Below are positions 46,884 to 57,884 of a DNA stretch of 64,000 nt, piece after piece. The translations under genes and the position numbers were made by a program. The DNA is from Eucommia ulmoides (taxonomy: Eukaryota; Streptophyta; Magnoliopsida; Garryales; Eucommiaceae): positions 24,778,905 to 24,842,904 of the forward strand of contig CM028335.1 in assembly GCA_016647705.1 (NCBI GenBank), given 5' to 3'. Each line of letters opens with the position of its first letter. Position 1 is the first letter of the stretch. The notes below the pieces were generated by a model, which saw only the letters and a list, made by a program, of their open reading frames with translations, had not been told where the DNA came from and did not search any database.

Positions 46884-47183
46884 TCATTTCTTCAATAATC
46901 TCCTAGCTTCTAAGGCTGCAATCAAACTGACAAGAGTGATAATTCTATCTCCCGAGAATACAAATTCCGGATCACCTGAAATGCGAAAGATCACTTTCTT
47001 CGTAAAATAATCCACCGTGGCATGATAGCTGAACAACAAATCCATACCCAGTATTACATCAAGATCGTAGATATTCAAGGGTAATAGATCTACCGATAAC
47101 TTCCTATCACCAATACGAAGTGAACTATATTCATACGTACTAACTGTTAACACGGACTCATAGTTCTCGGCTCCTTCCTTCAC
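46884..47183 (-). pseudogene. Chromovirus D protease region
   Basis: The minus-strand frame contains VDLLPLNIYDLDVILGMDLL and FSYHATVDYFTKKVIFRISG, the C-terminal part of chromovirus aspartic protease, with the linker toward RT. The active-site DTGA part lies outside the open frame. Confidence 0.75.
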
Positions 47184-47982
47184 ATCATTCTCTTAATAAT
47201 TTTCGCTGCGTTTACCCAATTCGTATAACTTTTAATTTTCTTGCCCGTCAACCTAAAATGTATTTCCAAAGTAAATCATTTCTAGATTAGTATACATCTT
47301 GTCTCTTCCATTTTTACCAAAACAGATTTAATTTCATATCGCCGAATGGTCATTTTTTTCTGCTTTAAACATATAAACCTCCCTCTCTAATAAAATCACG
47401 AGCACACACACATTTATGATAGAATCTGCGTATCACAAATAGTAGCACAGTGTGTCGTGTAATTGCCTAAATAAAATGTTGTCTACCAATTCAATTCAAT
47501 GAATAACTTAACATTGGACGAATTAAGTGTGCTCTACCATACTGTTGGTTTAACAATAAAAATATTACGTACTACCAATAGGGAATCCCAATGTCAAATA
47601 TTACGAATAGAATTACTTATCAGTTATAATTTAATATTCCCAACCACTAGCACCCCCACAATTGCGATCCACCCATTACGACTACCAACCACACTACCTG
47701 AACCACCAATTGACAGTCTCACAACTTCGTCGTACCCACTAATTGCCAACAAGACAAATAACCATACATGATACCAATGTACTATCCAATGCAATGCAAT
47801 AACTATTACTCACGTGCTGAACCCACCTATCGACACCCTATATCATGGTCCACCACTGGCTTGACACCACCTATCGACACCCTATCTCAAAGTCCCCTAC
47901 TGACTAGACAACTGGCACGTCTTCCTATCTCATGATCCTCTACCGACACAACTACTGGCAAGTCTAAAGAACCTATAACCTA
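47184..47982 (-). other. Chromovirus D 5' interior, gag not recognisable
   Basis: Only 0.8 kb separates the protease from the primer site, too short for gag plus leader. Two related blocks (CCACCTATCGACACCCTAT) repeat near 47826 and 47867. gag seems deleted. Confidence 0.6.
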
Positions 47983-47995
47983 GGCTCTGATTCCA
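47983..47995 (-). other. Primer-binding site, Met-tRNA type (chromovirus D)
   Basis: On the minus strand TGGAATCAGAGCC, one change from TGGTATCAGAGCC. Confidence 0.82.
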
Positions 47996-47997
47996 AA

Positions 47998-48348
47998 ATA
48001 TCATCAAATCACAAATCAATAATATCGTCTAGTCAACATCGTTATCTCAAACATCACCCTATATTTCCAAAACCGATTTTTAATCCAAAATCATATTTTT
48101 CACTTTTATTAGAAAAAAAAAAAAAAAAAGTCTGATTTCACCAAAACCATTTTTCCACTCTTTATTTTTAGAAAATCAGATATTTTTCCACTCTCTTTTT
48201 AAACCACCAAATCCAACGAAAATCATTCTCAACCTTCTTTTGAAAACTATCGTAATTTTACGAAAATCCATTTTTACTCACTCACCCCAAAACCTGCTTG
48301 ATCCATATCGTCTATAAAATCATCTAGTCTCAGTAAGACCATTTTATA

Positions 48349-48399
<51 letters not shown>

Positions 48400-49876
48400 A
48401 TAATTTGGCAAGAAGACAGTACACTCACTTGATAATCTGCTCTCAAAAGCTCCACCGACTATCCGCTACTGATACTTCGGTAAATGTGAACCTATTTGTG
48501 ACATAGTCTAAATTAATATTATAGAGAAAATACCCTAATCATGCAATGCAAGCCCTATTTTCATTAATGTCCCATTCCCCATATTTTATTTATAACAATT
48601 ATTATTCAATAAATTTCATTCCGTTAAAAATTACTACATCAAATTTAGTAATACGAACGGTCCCAAATTTATTAGTCCGGTTAAAATATTTTTATACTAG
48701 AATTTAATTTAATAAACTAAAATAAACTTAACAAAAAAAGTTACCCATTTCGAATCGTTCACGGGCCGCGAAATGGATTTTGGATTTTATTGGGGTTGTT
48801 TGTGTAATTTTTATTTATTTCTTTTTCTTCCTTTCTTTTCCCTGCTTCTTATTCCCGTTTCCGCATCTGGTTCCGTCCCACTTCAACTGCCGACGAAGAG
48901 ATCTTGCCACTGATCAAAGCTCGCCACCCCACCATCTCTCTCTCTCCGACAACCTTCTGTCGGCTATCAATACACACGCCCCCATAGCAGCAGAACAGAG
49001 CACCCATACACATGCACACCGTCGGATGAACAGGACACACATGCACACTCTGTCCGACAACCAACGCACACCACCGATGACGACACATGCACACACTTGT
49101 CAGAGGAGCACACACACCGTCAAGATTGAAGAATACCCCCCCACACACGCATACGAACCACCGCAACCCACAAAATCAACGACATCCACTGGCTGACGAC
49201 ACCCTCTCTCTCTACTCTGGCGACGACGACGACCACACTCACACGAAGAACACGAACACATACCTAGGTTGCATTTCTATTTTTTGTTTTTGAATTTTTG
49301 CCATCGGCAAGCTCTCTCTTTCTTTCTCTCTAACCCACCGCTGACGACGAACACCGACTGTCCGACCCTGCTCTCTCTCTCTTCTTTGTTTTTTTCTCTT
49401 TTTGTGTTTCTGATTTCCCTCCCCTTCAGATTGAGTCTGCATGTAAGTATATAATGCATGAATCAAATGGTCTGAAGATTTGATCTAAAAATGCCATGTC
49501 TCCCACTTCCCGATCCTTCTCTGCCTCCCGCAGATCATCATAGCACACAGCAAACACGCATAGATAGGTATATATACATATTATAAAAAAAATATTTTGT
49601 TTAATTACTCTTTTCTCCCCCTAATTTCTATAACTCTCATTTTTAGTTCAAATCACCATTTATGAGTTTCAAAAATGGTAATTTCACCGTTAACATTTTA
49701 AATTTTTGGTTTAAAGTGAAAATTTGCATCCCAAGCTTAGAATAAATGTTGCTAAATATTCAATTTGAGCCCTAAACTTTTATTTTGAATTTTAATGAAC
49801 CCATTTTCACCCATATTTTTCCAATTACTCTAAATTGAAACTAAAATGACGTACGTGCTACAATTGAGGTCTTACA
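47998..49876 (-). repeat. 5' LTR of chromovirus D, missing its U5 part
   Basis: It matches 41690-43531 of the 3' LTR, including a longer TA microsatellite (about 48352-48394). It lacks the equivalent of 40750-41690, including the hairpin array, yet joins almost directly to the primer site. The target duplication TATAC follows. Confidence 0.85.
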
Positions 49877-50120
49877 TATACCATACAAAAAAAGAATGAT
49901 TCAACATCATTAGATATGGAAAAGTAATTACAAAGATAAAAACAAGATAAGAACTATCAAATCTAAAAGTGAAACGATCCACTGTGCTAATGATCAATCC
50001 GCAAATGATTCCTCTTTGCCCGAATGATGAACCTCGTCCTTGATCTCTCAAAGATAGCTTAAGAACTCTATATTAGGGTTAGGGATGCTCAACAACCACT
50101 TTCAGACATGGGAAAGGGGT

Positions 50121-50128
50121 ATATATAG
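50121..50128 (-). promoter_or_regulatory. Probable TATA box of Athila C LTR
   Basis: TATATATA followed on the minus strand by ACCCC. It sits 52 bp from the nearest palindrome of the array, the same distance as in Athila A. Confidence 0.5.
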
Positions 50129-50180
50129 GCCAAATGTTACAAAAATATCTAAACAAATATTTTGCCCTGTTCTGCAAAAT

Positions 50181-50458
50181 TCGCCTAGGTGGTAGAATCT
50201 TCACCTAGGTGAAGGTTAAGTCAGCTAGAAATCCGCCTAGGCGATGGTTTATTCACCTAGGCAGAGGAATAACTTCTTAGTCTTCTTTCACTCTGACTGA
50301 TTTTCGCCTAGGCGGTAGTTTCTTCACTTAGGCAGATTTCAGCACTTCAGCGTGCCCAACCTTCTGACGAAATTTCGCCTAGGCGGATTTCAGAATTGCA
50401 GCATTCCAACTTTCTGATAGAATTCCGCCTAGGCGGTGGTTTTCTTTGCCTAGGCAAA
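50181..50458. repeat. CCTAGG-core palindrome array in Athila C LTR
   Basis: About nine palindromes share the core CCTAGG with matching arms: TTCACCTAGGTGAA (50200-50213), CCGCCTAGGCGG (50425-50436) and TTTGCCTAGGCAAA (50445-50458) are perfect. Others such as TCGCCTAGGCGG near 50303 and 50367 differ at one end. Confidence 0.88.
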
Positions 50459-50654
50459 TTTTCTGCTGGCTTTGAAAACTCAAATTTTCATATTTTCTTT
50501 ACCGATTTCCCATTGTTTTCCTCGGTTTATCAATTGTTTATGTCCCTTCACCTGACATATATAAAAAACAACTAAAACGTAATTAAAACATTAATAAAAT
50601 ACTCGAAAACTGGCAAATTCGATTTAGAAATAGATAAATATTTTACACCTATCA

Positions 50655-50829
50655 CCGCCCATATATTCATATAGATCACTAATCTAATGTTCGAATCATG
50701 GGCTTATGCTGCCCCAACCCATTTAATAGGCGGGTTTATCCGACTTCAATTCGGGGCCCATATAACGGATCTGACCCATTTAGGATTATATACCTAGGTC
50801 AATTTGGGGTGGGAGTTTTACACACACCA
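50655..50829 (-). repeat. 3' LTR of the Tat element, inner part
   Basis: 50760-50829 matches 61476-61522 (ATATACCTAGGTCAATTTGG). About 100 bp at 50655-50760 has no match in the 5' LTR, although CCCAATTA/CCCATTTAGG repeats at its edges suggest the 5' copy lost it by deletion between short direct repeats. Confidence 0.75.
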
Positions 50830-50850
50830 TTTGCCTTCCAGAATTTCGCA
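50830..50850 (-). other. Probable polypurine tract of the Tat element
   Basis: On the minus strand GAAATTCTGGAAGGCAAA adjoins the 3' LTR. Confidence 0.55.
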
Positions 50851-50968
50851 ATGATTCAGACGAATAGAAACGAAATATCACTTCTTCTTTGAGTAAGTTC
50901 TTCCTTGCATACCTTCAATTCTCGATATTTTTCTTCGCATTTTGAGTTGTTATTCATTATTTTACAAA

Positions 50969-52411
50969 ATGTCATCAAATAAATCAATTAATTCCATCGA
51001 AGCGGGCTCATCGTCACATCCTGTAATGGAACAGACGGCGACTGCCCCAGCTTCTTCACATTCTACCCCTAATATAGACCTAGAAGCAAGTAAGTTTCCA
51101 ATAGATTGGCTTTTAGCATTTAGGGAACAATACAATATCCCATTGTCTGTGTCGATTAGGGTTCCATCTAAAGATGAACGTCCTTAAGATTCCAGAGAAA
51201 ATGAGGTGTGCCTCTACCTCTAGATGTTTGAATATGGACTTACTCTTCTTTTTTCCTCATTCCTCCGCAATATTTTTCTCCAAACAAAAATTACCCCATC
51301 TCAGCTAACTCCAAATAGTTTTCACCAAATTATGGGAGCTATAGTTCTCGCTAGACGAAACGACGCTACCATTTCCGTTGATACACTTAGAAGCATAAGC
51401 TAACTCAAGTACCTCGCCAAAATCGATAGGTATTACCTTTTTATCCCCAAAGAATCTTCATTTCTTATAGACCTTCCAGCAAAGGTCAGAGATTGGCAGC
51501 CGTGGTACCTCTTCTTTTCTGGAGATTAGGAATTATCTTCTGACAAAATTGGACAATCCTCAATGGTGCCAAAACGCTTCAACTCCCCAAGTAGTGATAT
51601 ACCCAACAGTCTATTTCTTATTTAAAATTCTGCTGAAGTGATTTTGATCAAATTTATTGATTTATCAAATACAGGCGATAGTGCTTCTCGGAAACTCGAT
51701 CTCACTCCAAGACGTAAAGAAGAGTTGAGTAAGTTTCTAATCCCCAAAGACCGCTTTTATAGAGAATTAGCATATTGGCCATTCGTCCGACCTTTAATGG
51801 ATCCATCTCATCTTTAAGAATTAGCTGAACTTCAAATCAATACCCGAAAAAGGAAGAGACCGGCAAAAAGACTCGCTAAAAAGAATGATCAATCAGCACC
51901 TCAACTTCCTTGCGATGTTGCTGGCCGCCCAACCATCCGTCAAGTCATTTCTCATGATGACCCTGAAACAGTAGTATCGGATGATGACTGCCAACCTCTC
52001 ATCCTTCACCGAAGAGGCGTTATTCCGGTCGCAGTTCCATCCCTGGTTCACACTACTGAATAAGCTCAAGGTGAACTATCTTCTACTTCTAGGTCGGCTT
52101 CTCTTTCTAGATCAGCTGACCTCCTTGCCACAAAGCCTACTACTGTCGGTCCTCCAGTTGCTGATCCTCCTGTAGCTAGTCATCAGTCCTCCCCAGTCCC
52201 TACTTCCAGCCAAAGAACCTGCCGAGGAATGACTAAACAACAAATGTGCCAGCTTATTGATGAAGTTAGTCATTCTGTTCCAGGTCGTCATACCATTTTT
52301 TATGACGCCATTAAATTCCTTTATGATCAATCCTGGGACAAAGGTAAGAAAAGGACTAAAGGCAAGAACAAACCCGAAATCTTTTGAATGGTGATCTGTG
52401 CCCACCTCCAG
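50969..52411 (+). pseudogene. Tat antisense ORF 1 (plus strand)
   Basis: It starts at the ATG at 50969, 140 bp inside the 3' LTR, and runs opposite to gag-pol. It begins MSSNKSINSIEAGSSSHPVM, then KFPIDWLLAFREQYNIPLSV. After stops it continues with ITPSQLTPNSFHQIMGAIVL, RRKEELSKFLIPKDRF and a basic tail near 52340. This resembles the plant proteins annotated as At3g60930-like, often found as antisense ORFs in Tat/Retand elements; that assignment is from memory of the family. Several stops break it. A GTATTTG/TGTCAG pair at 52412-52490 looks like an intron linking it to the next ORF. Confidence 0.55.
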
Positions 52412-52490
52412 GTATTTGTATTATTTTAGCCTATCTTTACTGAATAATCTGACTGTTTGTCCTCATCTAATAACAACCTTATCATGTCAG

Positions 52491-53239
52491 TGTATGCATA
52501 TGTCATCCGCTCTGGTCAATTGTGCTGAGGACGAGAACGAGCTAGATACCCAACGGATGCATGGGATGACTGAGCTCAGCAAGGTTAAGGGCAAGGTACA
52601 AGATCTAGAAAATGAGAAATTTAGGCTTGCCACTAATCTTGCTTTGTCCAGATCTTCTCAAGAATAGTTCAAGGCTGAATTGCAATCTACCAACGAAAAA
52701 ATGGAGGCCCTCCAAAAGAGTAACGCACTTTTCTGTTATGAGAATAGCGAGCTTAGGACGTCGATCACTACAATCAGAGAAGAATGCACATCTCTAAGAG
52801 AAGAATCTCGCAACTTTTCAAAGGAACTTGCCTCAGCACGTCTAATAATTGACCAGAAGGATGCCGAGATCAAGGAAAATGATGTTTCCCTCTAGAGAAA
52901 TCATGATCAGTTCCAAGAGAAAGAGGCTGCTCTTCAAAGGCTTCATTCCGAAAAAGAGCAAATATTTGCTGAGTTGTCTACTGAAAAAGAGAAAGCCAAA
53001 AAATAAATTGATGACCTCTGGTCTTCCTTCAAGAAAAAATCAAAGAGGCTTCAGAAGGTCGGCTTTGCTTTCTGCCAAAAGCTGGTGTTAGAGGAGCTTC
53101 CTAAATACGATTTCTCCTTTCTGGATCTTGATGATAAAGTAGAGAAAGCAACCGAAGAACATCAAGATCTACCCAGTTCAGCAGTAAAGGTGCCAGCAGA
53201 GAGCTCAGCACGGAATATTGCTCCTGATCACATCGACTA
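52491..53239 (+). pseudogene. Tat antisense ORF 2, coiled coil
   Basis: The frame (open pieces 52398-52667, 52680-52895 and on) is rich in heptad-like Leu/Glu/Lys: MTELSKVKGKVQDLENEKFR, ELQSTNEKMEALQKSNALF, SLREESRNFSKELASARLII, then EKEAALQRLHSEKEQIFAEL and a C-terminus PKYDFSFLDLDDKVEKATEE. It is broken by stops at 52665, 52893 and near 53004. It is probably the second exon of the antisense gene. Confidence 0.6.
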
Positions 53240-53506
53240 ATAACTCAGCCAAATCTTGGTCAAAACAACTGATTTCTGCTGATCTGCATTTTTTTTTTAT
53301 ATCTTTTCACCTTTATCTTCTATTGGTCTGTAATTAAATTATTAATGACCGTATCTTTGATCATCATGACCTGTAACTAAACAGTTACCGCCGTTACAAT
53401 TCTCAATATTTTTTGTGATGATTATAGTACATTTTTACCAGTACATGTCATTTCCTTATTTAAAGTGTGATTTTTTCGACGCTTCAATTATCTTCCCCCA
53501 TTCCTC

Positions 53507-54067
53507 TTGCTTAACTATTTAAAGGCACCACAGGTTCTTCATATCTCAAGAAACCTTTCCTTGCACCAATATCCATACTTTCAAAAAATTCCATTGACAT
53601 TCATGGGATCCAAGATCTGGATTAACGACCCTTCTGCCTATTCAAGAATCCAAGTTGAGAGACACAATGAGATCGAATTAGGGGTGCGTTTTCGTTCTTT
53701 GATGCAAACAGCCATGAACTCCAAAGATGAATATCCACACCTTCGTGCCATGGAAGAAGCTTCTGCCATCTTCGCTGCCATAGAATCGGTTCATTTCCAA
53801 GCCGTCTCTCACTATCTTGAAGCAAAAGATGAACTGAGAGATGCAGAAAAGAGCAAGAAGGATTTGGTCGCTAACTTCAACTACTAAAAGCTTTATGCTA
53901 ATGCCATTAAAGCGAAGAGGGATACACTCCTGGAGAAGAATGAGGAGAAAAGGGCAAAAATTCATGAACTGATCTGAAAACTCAACCAATATGAGGATCA
54001 TGAATTTTTTCTTTCTAACCCTGAATCGGAGGATCTTGACTCTCCTGCTTCTCCAGAGTCGGACTGA
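53507..54067 (+). pseudogene. Tat antisense ORF 3, helical
   Basis: It opens at 53507; the clearest part is INDPSAYSRIQVERHNEIEL, then AIFAAIESVHFQAVSHYLEA and KDELRDAEKSKKDLVANFNY (stop). After the stop it continues ANAIKAKRDTLLEKNEEKRA and an acidic Ser/Pro end SNPESEDLDSPASPESD. It is predicted mostly helical by composition. A T-rich stretch at 54110-54180 follows, consistent with a transcript end on this strand. Function unknown. Confidence 0.5.
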
Positions 54068-54384
54068 AGCGCCTCCTACTCAACCCCAGATGAAGAAGAA
54101 GAAGAAGAAAACTTTTTTTTTTTTTTTTTGTAAGAACAGTTTGTATTTGTTCTTTTTTCTTTTTCTTTTTTTAAAGAACCTATGTATCAAGTTCCTTATA
54201 ATAAGAAGAATGGGTTTTTATAATAATACATTGTCTACCTTGTCTGCCCTCATTCATAACAAAATTAGGATACATAATTTAGTTACGAATCTTTGAACAA
54301 GCATAAGATAGTAGAAGGAGAAACTCTAGAATAATATCTCGTTTGCCCTCCATCTGAGTTTTAAACTTGATGACTTGTAGGGGC

Positions 54385-55466
54385 ACTGAGTTGAACTTTA
54401 AGTTGAAGAACTCATTTGCTTGTTGGGCTTAGATGTTCAGTTAAATATTGAGCCGATGTGCTCAGTTAACTTCTGAGTTGGAGAACTTAGTTGTTTGCTC
54501 GGCTGAGGTACCCAGTGAAATGCTGAGCTGATATACTCAGTTAAATTTTGAGTTGGAGAACTTAGTTGTTTGTTGGGCTGAAGTGCCCAGTTAAATGCTG
54601 AGCTGATATGCTCAGTTAAATGCTGAGTTGGAGAACTTAGTTGTTTGCTGGGCTGAAGTGCCCAGTTAAATGCAGACCTGATGTGATCAGTTAAATTCTG
54701 AGTTAGAAAACTCAGTTATTTGCTGGGCTTAAGTGCCCAGTTAAATGTTGTGCTAATGTGCTCAGTTAAATTCTGAGTTAAAGAACTCAGTTGTTTGCTG
54801 GGCTGAAGTGCCCAGTTAAATGCTGAGCTGATATGCTCAATTAAATTCTGAGTTGGAGAACTCAGTTGTTTGCTGGGATGAAGTGCCCAGTTAAATGCTG
54901 AGTTGATGTGCTCAGTTAAATTCTGAGTTAAAGAACTCAGTTGTTTACTGGGCTTAGGTGCCCAGTTAAATGCTGAGCTGATGTGCTTAGTTAAATTCTG
55001 AGTTGGAGAACTCAGTTGTTTGCTGAGCTGAAGTGCCTAGTTAAATGCTGAGCTGATGTGCTCAGTTAAATTCTGAGTTGGAGAACTCAGTTGTTTGCTA
55101 GGATGAAGTACCAGTTAAATGCTGAGCTGATATGCTCAGTTAAATTCTGAGTTAGAGAACGCGGTTGTTTGTTGGACTAAAATGCCCAGTGAAATGCTAA
55201 GTTGATATGCTCAGTTAAATTATGAGTTAAAGAACTTAGTTATTTGCTGGGCTTAGGTGCCCAGTTAAATGCTGAGCTGATGTGCTTAGTTAAATTCTGA
55301 GTTAAAAAATTCAGTTGTTTATTGGGCTTAGATGCCCAGTTAAATGTTGAGCTGATATGCGTAGTTAAATTCTGAGTTGGAAAACTCAGTTGTTTGCTGC
55401 GCTTAGGTGCCCAGTTAAATACTGAGCTGATGTACTCAGTTAAATTCTGAGTTGGAGAACTCAGTT
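54385..55466. repeat. 75-bp higher-order tandem array of 25-bp hairpin monomers
   Basis: About 14 copies of a 75-bp unit made of three 25-bp monomers. Each monomer holds a hairpin: CTGAGTT GGAG AACTCAG, CTGGGC TGAAGT GCCCAG and CTGAGC TGATGT GCTCAG. Individual copies vary by a few bases. It lies downstream of pol in the element's 3' region. Confidence 0.92.
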
Positions 55467-55479
55467 AAAAAAAACAAAC

Positions 55480-56712
55480 CTCATGAAATTAAACATTTAT
55501 TTATTTTTCTATAAAATGCCTTCAGAAGACAGCTTATTTAAAAAGAAACAAAGATTTAAGATAAAGAATTCATACAAAATACTTCCGCAAATGGGAGATG
55601 TTCCAAGGTCTAGGAACAACAACTCCATCAAGTTCTTCAAGCCAATACATTCCTGGTCTATTAACTTTAATGACGCGATAAGGGCCCTCCTAGTTTGGAG
55701 CAAGCTTTCCCAGGTGAGCTTCTGGTCGGTAAGGCATTACCCGTCCAAGTACCAAGTCTCCAATGGTAAAACTCCTTGGGCGAACTGCATGATTAAATTT
55801 GCGTGCCATCTTAGTCTCGTAAGCTGCCATACGCATTAATACCTTATCACGCTTTTCTTCAAGTTGATCCAATTTCTCTCGTATGCAGCCGTCATTGTTT
55901 CTTAAATCAGCAGTAGCAACTCTCCTGGATAGCACCCCAATCTCTACTGGAATGACAGCTTCAGTTCCATAAGTTAAAAAAAATGGTGTTTCTCCAGTTG
56001 TAGACGTCGGGGTGGTGCGATAAGCCCACAAAACTCCAGGAAGTTCTTCCACCTATTTGCCTTTAACATCATCTAGGCATTTTTTGAGTGCCTCTTTAAT
56101 TGAACGATTGGTCACCTCTGCTTGTCTGTTTGCTTGGGGATATGCCGGACTGGACGTTCGATGTTGTATCTTGAGCTCATTGTACATCCAGCCAACTTTT
56201 CCTCAAGTAAATGGAGTTCCATTGTCATATATAAGAACAGCAGGTATACCAAAACGGCAAATGACTTGTTTCCACAGAAAATTATTTATTTCATTTTCAC
56301 CCACTGTTACAAAAGCCTCTACTTCAACCCACTTGGTGAAATAGTCTATCACCACCACCAAGTATTTTTTGTTCCCAGGAGCTAGAGTAAAAGGACTGAA
56401 AACATCTATTCCCCACTGAGCAAATGGACAAGGACTAGAGATTGGAGTTTGTTGTTGAGCTGGGACCTTGATATTATTACAGAATCATTGGCACTTGTCG
56501 CACTTTCGTACATACACTGCTGCATCAGTGTGCATGGTTGGCCAATAATATCCCACTCTCAACACTTTATGAACCAAGGACCTTTCCCCTTGATGATTAC
56601 CACACACGCCTTCATGTATTTCTTGTAGAACATAGCTTGCTTCTTTTGGTCCTAAATACAACAACAAAGGTTGGAAAAAATATCGTCTATATAATTTATC
56701 GTCGGATAGCAC
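55480..56712 (-). pseudogene. Tat integrase
   Basis: The minus-strand frame has the zinc-binding HHCC part (IHEGVCGNHQGERSLVHKVL, YVRKCDKCQ), the first catalytic Asp (FAQWGIDVFSPF), the second (LIYDNGTPF) and the Glu (RQAEVTNRSIKEALKKCLDD). The typical AYRTTPTSTTGETPFFLTYG, TEAVIPVEIG follows, and the C-terminal IGDLVLGRVMPYRPEAHLGK. Stops near 56481, 56202 and 56053 break it. The catalytic triad itself is present. Confidence 0.85.
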
Positions 56713-57300
56713 TTACCTTGACAATTTATAAACAATTATCCTAGTATCATCTCTGTCGTCTGGTAGGTCTCCTTTCTTCAAATACTGAACTATAGAAGTC
56801 CTCAAATCAATTTCTCCATCCAGCTGACCTATACATGCACACTGAGGGGTTGGAGTAATCGATGGCTGATCTAGAAACTCAACCAGTTCAGACTTCTGAT
56901 CTGATCTCAAAGTCGAAGCAAGTACGGACAAAACATCAGCCTTGGCATTTTCAGTTCTTGGGATGGCTTTAAATTTGCAGCTTTGAAACTGGGAAGTGAG
57001 ATCTTTTACTTTCTCTGCATAGAGATGTAATTTGTCTCCGTTTATAAGAAACAAGCCATTGACCTGATTGATCACCACTTGAGAATCTGACATTACTTCC
57101 AGATGCTGAGCACCTAACTCCTTGGTAAGAGTTAGCCTAAGAACCACTACTTCATACTCCACTTCATTATTGGAAGCTTGAAAACCTAACTGCACGGATT
57201 TTTCAAGTTGATCTCCCTCAGGTGTTTGTATGATTATTCCCACTCCATACCTTTCATATTTGAGGCTCCATCAACCCATAACTTCCACTGGGCTGCACAA
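56713..57300 (-). pseudogene. Tat second (archaeal-type) RNase H
   Basis: It starts LWVDGASNMKGMEWE (57234-57280) and, after a frameshift, continues MGIIIQTPEGDQLEKSVQLG, NNEVEYEVVVLRLTLTKELG, LEVMSDSQVVINQVNGLFLI and FKAIPRTENAKADVLSVLAS. A second RNase H-like domain after the gypsy one is a feature of the Tat clade. DGA, E and D motifs can be seen; the last (normally ADALA) reads ADVLS. Confidence 0.8.
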
Positions 57301-57884
57301 CAGGATGTTACTTCTTCATTCAACGAAGGAGTAAATTCAGCAATGAAGTCAGCCAAAGCGTGCCCTTTGATTGTTGTTCTAGATTTGTACTGGATGAAAA
57401 ATTCACCTAGCTCAACAGTCCACTTCATTAGATGCCCAGATGCTTCTGGTCTATGCATTACTACCCTAAGTGGTTATGAGGTTAGCACGGTTACTACATG
57501 TGCTTGAAAATAGGGCCGAAGCTTCCTAGTAGCAATTACCAAAGCTAGTGCTATTTTTTCCAACTCCGTATAACGGGTTTCAGCTGAAACCAACGATTTG
57601 CTGACGTAGTAGACCGGCCTCTGCCCTCCTGCATGTTCTTGAACCAGTGCAGCACTTACTGCTACAGGGGTTACTGCCAAGTATAGCTTCAACTCTTCTC
57701 CTAGGTATACCTTTGCCAATGTTTCTACTGAACCCAAATAATCCTTTATAGATTGAAAAGCACGCTCACAGTCATCATCCCACTGAAAGTTCTTGTTTTC
57801 CCTCAAAATTTTGAAGAATGGAGCACACCTATCAGTAAATTTTGAGATGAATCTGTTTAAAGCCGCCAATCTTCCAGTCAACAC
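57301..57884 (-). pseudogene. Tat gypsy RNase H and linker
   Basis: LAALNRFISKFTDRCAPFFK, LRENKNFQWDDDCERAFQSI, LYLAVTPVAVSAALVQEHAG, PVYYVSKSLVSAETRYTELE and KIALALVIATRKLRPYFQAH are the standard connection and RNase H. The motif D in TDHSLR-like position is in the disrupted part near 57474. GHLMKWTVELGEFFIQYKSR and TTIKGHALADFIAEFTP form the linker to the second RNase H. Confidence 0.82.

Larger units (their letters stand above)
40750..49876 (-). mobile_element. Degenerate Tekay-like chromovirus (element D) nested in Athila C LTR
   Basis: The 3' LTR lies at 40750-43531 and the 5' LTR at 47998-49876, minus strand, with perfect target duplication TATAC at 40745-40749 and 49877-49881. A Met-tRNA primer site (12 of 13) lies at 47983-47995 and a purine tract at 43532-43548. 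Protease, RT and RNase H relics have the Tekay/Del look. gag is not recognisable, the RT has lost its catalytic box, and integrase is worn. It is the youngest layer of this nest by position. Confidence 0.85.
40023..50654 (-). mobile_element. Athila-like solo LTR (Athila C), split by chromovirus D
   Basis: One LTR of about 1.5 kb in two pieces, 40023-40749 and 49882-50654, that join seamlessly when the chromovirus is removed. On the minus strand it begins TGATAGGTGTAAAATA, as in Athila A and B, and ends GACTACA. It carries the family block around AACGTCACGTTGCG and the GTCAACG sequence. No internal region or second LTR is present. Flanks (TATCA on the left, CCGCC on the right) give no clear target duplication. 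Confidence 0.82.

Noticed and set aside
40018..50659. TATCA as the target duplication of Athila C
   Set aside because: TATCA occurs before the left end and just inside the right end, but the right copy is part of the LTR's own start (TGATAGG) in Athila A and B.
54385..55466. A CRISPR-like array
   Set aside because: Repeats are contiguous 25-bp monomers with no unique spacers, and the context is a plant retrotransposon.
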